Source: Bacillota bacterium (GTDB lineage Bacteria > Bacillota > Clostridia > Oscillospirales > Ruminococcaceae). From it: DNA of 64,000 bases. The notes below the pieces were generated by a model. The model was not told the DNA's origin, made no database searches, and was given only the letters and a program-made list of their open reading frames with translations. A program made the translations under genes and the position numbers. The stretch's first letter is position 1. Each line of letters starts with the position of its first letter. The stretch is from NCBI GenBank assembly GCA_023415575.1, contig JAEZKF010000049.1, forward strand, positions 20,604 through 84,603. The letters are read 5' to 3'. Below, in pieces: positions 61,291-64,000 of the stretch.

Positions 61291-61587
61291 TTGCAGCTTT
61301 GCTATAGGACAAAAACATTACAGGAAGTGTGTAAGGATTTTTATCAGGCAAAGTGTACATACGGAGTTCAATTAGCAACTAAGATACATCAGAGGATTCA
61401 AGAATTAGAAGCAGCAGACTCACTACACACTCTTCTAGAATCAGGCATCGGGAGATGTCATCCACTCAAAGGAAATAAGCAAGGACTTTATGCTATGGAC
61501 TTGGTGCATCCTTTTAGATTGATTATTCAACCTCAGAATAGTGAATTAAGTATAGTACAGATTATGAGTATTGAAGATTACCACTAA
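61291..61587 (+). CDS. higB: HigB/RelE-type toxin
   Basis: 98 residues from a TTG at 61291 behind AAGGGGTGGG. The fold of the RelE/HigB killer family: TKIHQRIQELEAADSLHTL, shortened, then HPLKGNKQGLYAMDLVHPFR and LSIVQIMSIEDYH, the typical C-terminal end. HigB toxins cut mRNA on the ribosome. It is paired with a HigA-like antitoxin 32 bases downstream. Confidence 0.82.
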   Translation: MQLCYRTKTLQEVCKDFYQAKCTYGVQLATKIHQRIQELEAADSLHTLLESGIGRCHPLKGNKQGLYAMDLVHPFRLIIQPQNSELSIVQIMSIEDYH

Positions 61588-61619
61588 GTTGTGTTGTATT
61601 AGGTGGAGGGGGAGGAAAT

Positions 61620-62675
61620 ATGATTAACCAGAGCAAAAGCACCATTGCTATTCCACCGGGGGCCACTATAAAGGAACTTCTGGATGATCGTGGCATGACA
61701 CAGAAAGAGTTTGCTAAACGTATGGGAATGACCGAGAAGCATATCAGTCACTTAATTAATGGAAAGAGTGAATTGACTCATGATGTCTCATTAAGACTTG
61801 AATTAGTATTAGGGGTTCCAGCTAGCTTTTGGAACAACCTAGAAACAGTATATCGTGAAAAATTAGCAAGAGTTGAAGCAGAGAACTCCATAGAGTATGA
61901 GTATGAATTAGCAAAACAAATGCCTTACAGTAAAATGGCAAATTTGGGTTGGGTTCCCGCGACGCGTAATCCTAAGGAGAAAGTTCTAAATCTACGAAAG
62001 TTTTTTGAAGTTGCAAAGTTAGACATTCTTAACACCTTATGTGTTCCGGGTATTGCATACCGTAAGACAGGAGAAAATGATAAAAGTGATTATGCGCTTG
62101 CTGCGTGGGCGCAAAAGGCAAAACTTGAAGCAAGAAAAATCACTACAGCACCAATTGACATTCAAAAGCTTCTCGACTCAGTTCCGGTAATTAGGAGTAT
62201 GACAATCAAATCTCCTTCCGAGTTTTGTGAGAAGCTAAGAACCCTGCTTTGCGAGTGTGGTATAGCGATTGTCTTTTTACCTCATATAGGAGGTAGCTTT
62301 TTACATGGAGCATCTTTTTATGATGGAAACCACATTGTTTTGGGACTTACTGTACGTGGGAAAGATGCTGATAGGTTCTGGTTTAGCCTGTTTCATGAAT
62401 TAAACCATATTATTAGAGGTCATATATCAGGAACTTGTACAACTACTCATGAACAGGAGATTGAATCGGACCAGTTTGCAAAGAATACATTAATACCTAT
62501 TATGGAGTATGAAAAGTTTATTAAGAAAGAGATTTTTAACCGCGATACTATCACTGAGTTCGCTAAAGAAGTAGGTATTGCACCAGGGATTGTTGTTGGT
62601 AGACTTCAAAACGACAATCTAATTCCACATAATTGGTATAATGATTTGAAGATACGGTATAAGATATCTGGTTAG
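61620..62675 (+). CDS. higA: HigA-like antitoxin fused to an ImmA/IrrE peptidase domain
   Basis: 351 residues. The N-terminal HigA-type HTH spans about 10-60 (MTQKEFAKRMGMTEKHISHL) and the GVPASFWNNLETVYRE motif follows. The C-terminal 200 residues are an ImmA/IrrE zinc peptidase with LFHELNHIIRGH, HExxH at 259-263, and a later ESDQFAKNTLIP. It should neutralise the toxin and repress the operon; the peptidase could sense stress and cleave a partner. GGTGGAGGGGGAGG precedes the ATG. Confidence 0.88.
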   Translation: MINQSKSTIAIPPGATIKELLDDRGMTQKEFAKRMGMTEKHISHLINGKSELTHDVSLRLELVLGVPASFWNNLETVYREKLARVEAENSIEYEYELAKQMPYSKMANLGWVPATRNPKEKVLNLRKFFEVAKLDILNTLCVPGIAYRKTGENDKSDYALAAWAQKAKLEARKITTAPIDIQKLLDSVPVIRSMTIKSPSEFCEKLRTLLCECGIAIVFLPHIGGSFLHGASFYDGNHIVLGLTVRGKDADRFWFSLFHELNHIIRGHISGTCTTTHEQEIESDQFAKNTLIPIMEYEKFIKKEIFNRDTITEFAKEVGIAPGIVVGRLQNDNLIPHNWYNDLKIRYKISG

Positions 62676-62830
62676 CGAAAAACTGTTTGGTGCGTCTTTT
62701 TTCTGACTTAGAGCAAAGCGAATCCATTCGTTCAATTCATTAGCTAACTTTTGTGCGTTATTCAGATTGTTTGAAAAATGGCACATCACGCGAGTAAAAA
62801 GATGATACCATATACACTGGAGAGAGTGCA

Positions 62831-62860
62831 ACGGAGGCGCCGAACGGTAGCCTCCGTATT
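62831..62860 (+). terminator. Terminator-like hairpin after the toxin-antitoxin patch
   Basis: ACGGAGGC (62831-62838) with GCCTCCGT (62850-62857) and a T-rich tail. It separates the AT-rich cargo from the methyltransferase gene. A reading frame on the minus strand between 62619 and 62867 overlaps it and is not supported. Confidence 0.7.
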
Positions 62861-62890
62861 CTTTCACCCATTTTTAAGGGGGGAGAAAGG

Positions 62891-63634
62891 ATGTGCACAA
62901 ACATGGAACGAAACATCATCTACAACCGCGAGTGCATCGCGGGAATGTCGCAACTGCCGGACAAAAGCATCGACATGATACTCTGCGACTTACCATATGG
63001 TATCACCGGGTGCAGCTGGGATGGTCTCATCCCATTCGGCCAGCTATGGCAACAGTATGAGCGCATCATTAAAGACAACGGCGCAATCGTGCTAACAGCC
63101 TGCCAACCATTCACGTCGCAGTTGATAGCAAGCAATCGGAAGCTGTTCCGGTACTGCTGGTATTGGATAAAAAATCAAGTGACCGGCTTCCCTTTCGCAA
63201 GGTATCAGCCTCTTCGCTGCGTGGAGGAGATATGCGTATTCTATAAAAAACCTCCTACATACAATCCGCAAGGCTTGGTGGAACTTGAAACACCACGAGT
63301 TATGCAAAAGAAATCTATGCGGGAGGACGGAGTATATCACAAAGATAGCCTCGAGAGCCAATACGTTGTTCGCTATATCAACTATCCGCGGCAGACGCTT
63401 CAGTTCAAGTGTGAACGCGGATTACATCCAACGCAAAAGCCAGTGGCGCTATTTGAGTATCTCATCCGTACTTATACAAACAAAGGCGATTTAGTCCTGG
63501 ATAATTGCATCGGAAGTGGTACAACAGCAGTAGCCTGCATCAATACCGGCCGAGATTATATCGGCTTTGAGATCACCGAGGAGTTTTACAAGATAGCAAC
63601 TGACAGGATAAATCAGATGCTTGCATCACGGTAA
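62891..63634 (+). CDS. Phage DNA methyltransferase (amino-methylating, DPPY-type)
   Basis: 247 residues with AGGGGGGAGAAAGG before the ATG. The catalytic motif is DLPYG at 33-37, a variant of DPPY, and comes before motif I IGSGTTAVA near 215, the beta-class order of N6-adenine or N4-cytosine methylases. RGLHPTQKPVALFEYLI near 180 is typical. No restriction enzyme is adjacent, so it is an orphan that protects phage DNA or marks it for packaging. Confidence 0.9.
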   Translation: MCTNMERNIIYNRECIAGMSQLPDKSIDMILCDLPYGITGCSWDGLIPFGQLWQQYERIIKDNGAIVLTACQPFTSQLIASNRKLFRYCWYWIKNQVTGFPFARYQPLRCVEEICVFYKKPPTYNPQGLVELETPRVMQKKSMREDGVYHKDSLESQYVVRYINYPRQTLQFKCERGLHPTQKPVALFEYLIRTYTNKGDLVLDNCIGSGTTAVACINTGRDYIGFEITEEFYKIATDRINQMLASR

Positions 63635-63640
63635 ACAAGC

Positions 63641-63671
63641 AATAAGGCGCTCTGCAAAAGGGCGCCTTATT
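63641..63671 (+). terminator. Terminator after the methyltransferase gene
   Basis: AATAAGGCGC (63641-63650) and GCGCCTTATT (63662-63671) form a perfect 10-bp stem with eleven bases in the loop; T residues are few, so read-through is possible. Confidence 0.75.
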
Positions 63672-63717
63672 CATTAAGCTCCTCATTTTGCATTCAAATG
63701 CAAAAGGATTGAACGCG

Positions 63718-63996
63718 ATGAACATTTACAAAACAAAACGATGGCAGCGGAAGCGAGAACACATCCTGCGCCGCGACGGTTACCTTTGCCAGATAAGCAA
63801 ATGGTACGGGAAACGAGTTGACGCCGAGACGGTGCATCACATATGGCCAGTAGAAGATTATCCAGAGTATGCATGGTACGATTGGAACTTAATCTCGGTC
63901 AGCAACATCATGCACAACAAGCTGCATGACAGATACACCGGTAAACTAACCGCGCTTGGTGAAGTGCTGAGAAAAAGAACCCCCCCACCCCACTAA
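63718..63996 (+). CDS. HNH endonuclease of the packaging region
   Basis: 92 residues from the ATG at 63718 (AAAAGGATTG upstream). The HNH core is visible: RDGYLCQISKWYGKRV near 19, then VHHIWPVEDYPEYAW with the paired His, and NIMHNKLHDRY with the metal His. Phage HNH proteins beside terminase help cleave concatemers at packaging. Terminase would be expected just past the window end, but that is not visible. Confidence 0.9.
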   Translation: MNIYKTKRWQRKREHILRRDGYLCQISKWYGKRVDAETVHHIWPVEDYPEYAWYDWNLISVSNIMHNKLHDRYTGKLTALGEVLRKRTPPPH

Positions 63997-64000
63997 AGAT

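Noticed and set aside
62619..62867. Minus-strand 82-codon frame after the HigA-like gene
   Set aside because: Its 3' third is the antisense of the antitoxin gene, it runs over a terminator hairpin and has no ribosome binding site.

Overview
The window looks like part of a spore-forming, low-GC Gram-positive chromosome of class Clostridia, most likely an Oscillospiraceae/Ruminococcaceae-type gut bacterium. The signs are spoVS, ribonuclease Y, T-box leaders, a CIRCE-controlled groESL operon, a yloU/yloV-type pair and a clostridial-style purine operon. This assignment is inference; no 16S or ribosomal protein gene is present. The chromosomal part (1 to about 47.6 kb) is moderately GC-rich and mostly encoded on the minus strand. 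The part from about 47.66 kb to the end is the left end of a prophage, encoded mostly on the plus strand.

Layout of the chromosome: fakA (cut by the window edge) with an Asp23 gene; an orphan oligopeptide-binding lipoprotein; spoVS; ymdB and rny; a T-box leader with thrS; tRNA-Lys; an AT-rich lone gene with a HEPN-like RX4H motif (9180-10793) that looks acquired; a HAD phosphatase; fruK; a CmpB-type membrane protein; a DinG-like helicase with a Cas4-like nuclease domain; ycxB; a nitroreductase; a GH36 alpha-galactosidase; a DHHW/MBOAT O-acylation pair; rnmV-holA-comEC; apt-like, hinT and alaS, the last behind a second T-box; a class B PBP; and the complete-looking operon purE-C-F-M-N-(GNAT)-purO-purH-purD. 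In that operon the two activities of bifunctional PurH sit on separate genes. Upstream of purE lies a closed, promoter-driven structured RNA, probably 6S RNA, whose closing stem competes with a strong terminator. Then come SPFH/NfeD, groES-groEL, a lipid kinase and gtrA.

At 47588-47664 is an initiator tRNA-fMet. A large serine recombinase gene runs into it from the other side, so its last codons are the antisense of the tRNA 3' end. To the right is a temperate phage: ImmA/CI lysogeny genes, a four-half-site operator over the divergent promoter, an excisionase-like protein, many small Cys-rich proteins, a PAPS-reductase-like PP-loop protein, an AbrB protein, an HUH-type replication protein behind two large inverted repeats, RecU, a Myb/SANT-like regulator, a radical SAM enzyme, a DnaJ-like protein, an ArpU/RinA-like late regulator, an AT-rich HigB/HigA-peptidase toxin-antitoxin module, a DNA methyltransferase and an HNH endonuclease. 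The last normally marks the start of the packaging genes. The right end is outside the window.

The most interesting items are the lone HEPN-like gene, the recombinase/tRNA overlap, the paired inverted repeats shared by the phage early leader and the rep upstream region, the PP-loop plus radical SAM cargo, and the purE leader RNA. All functional statements rest on motif reading, with no database search.
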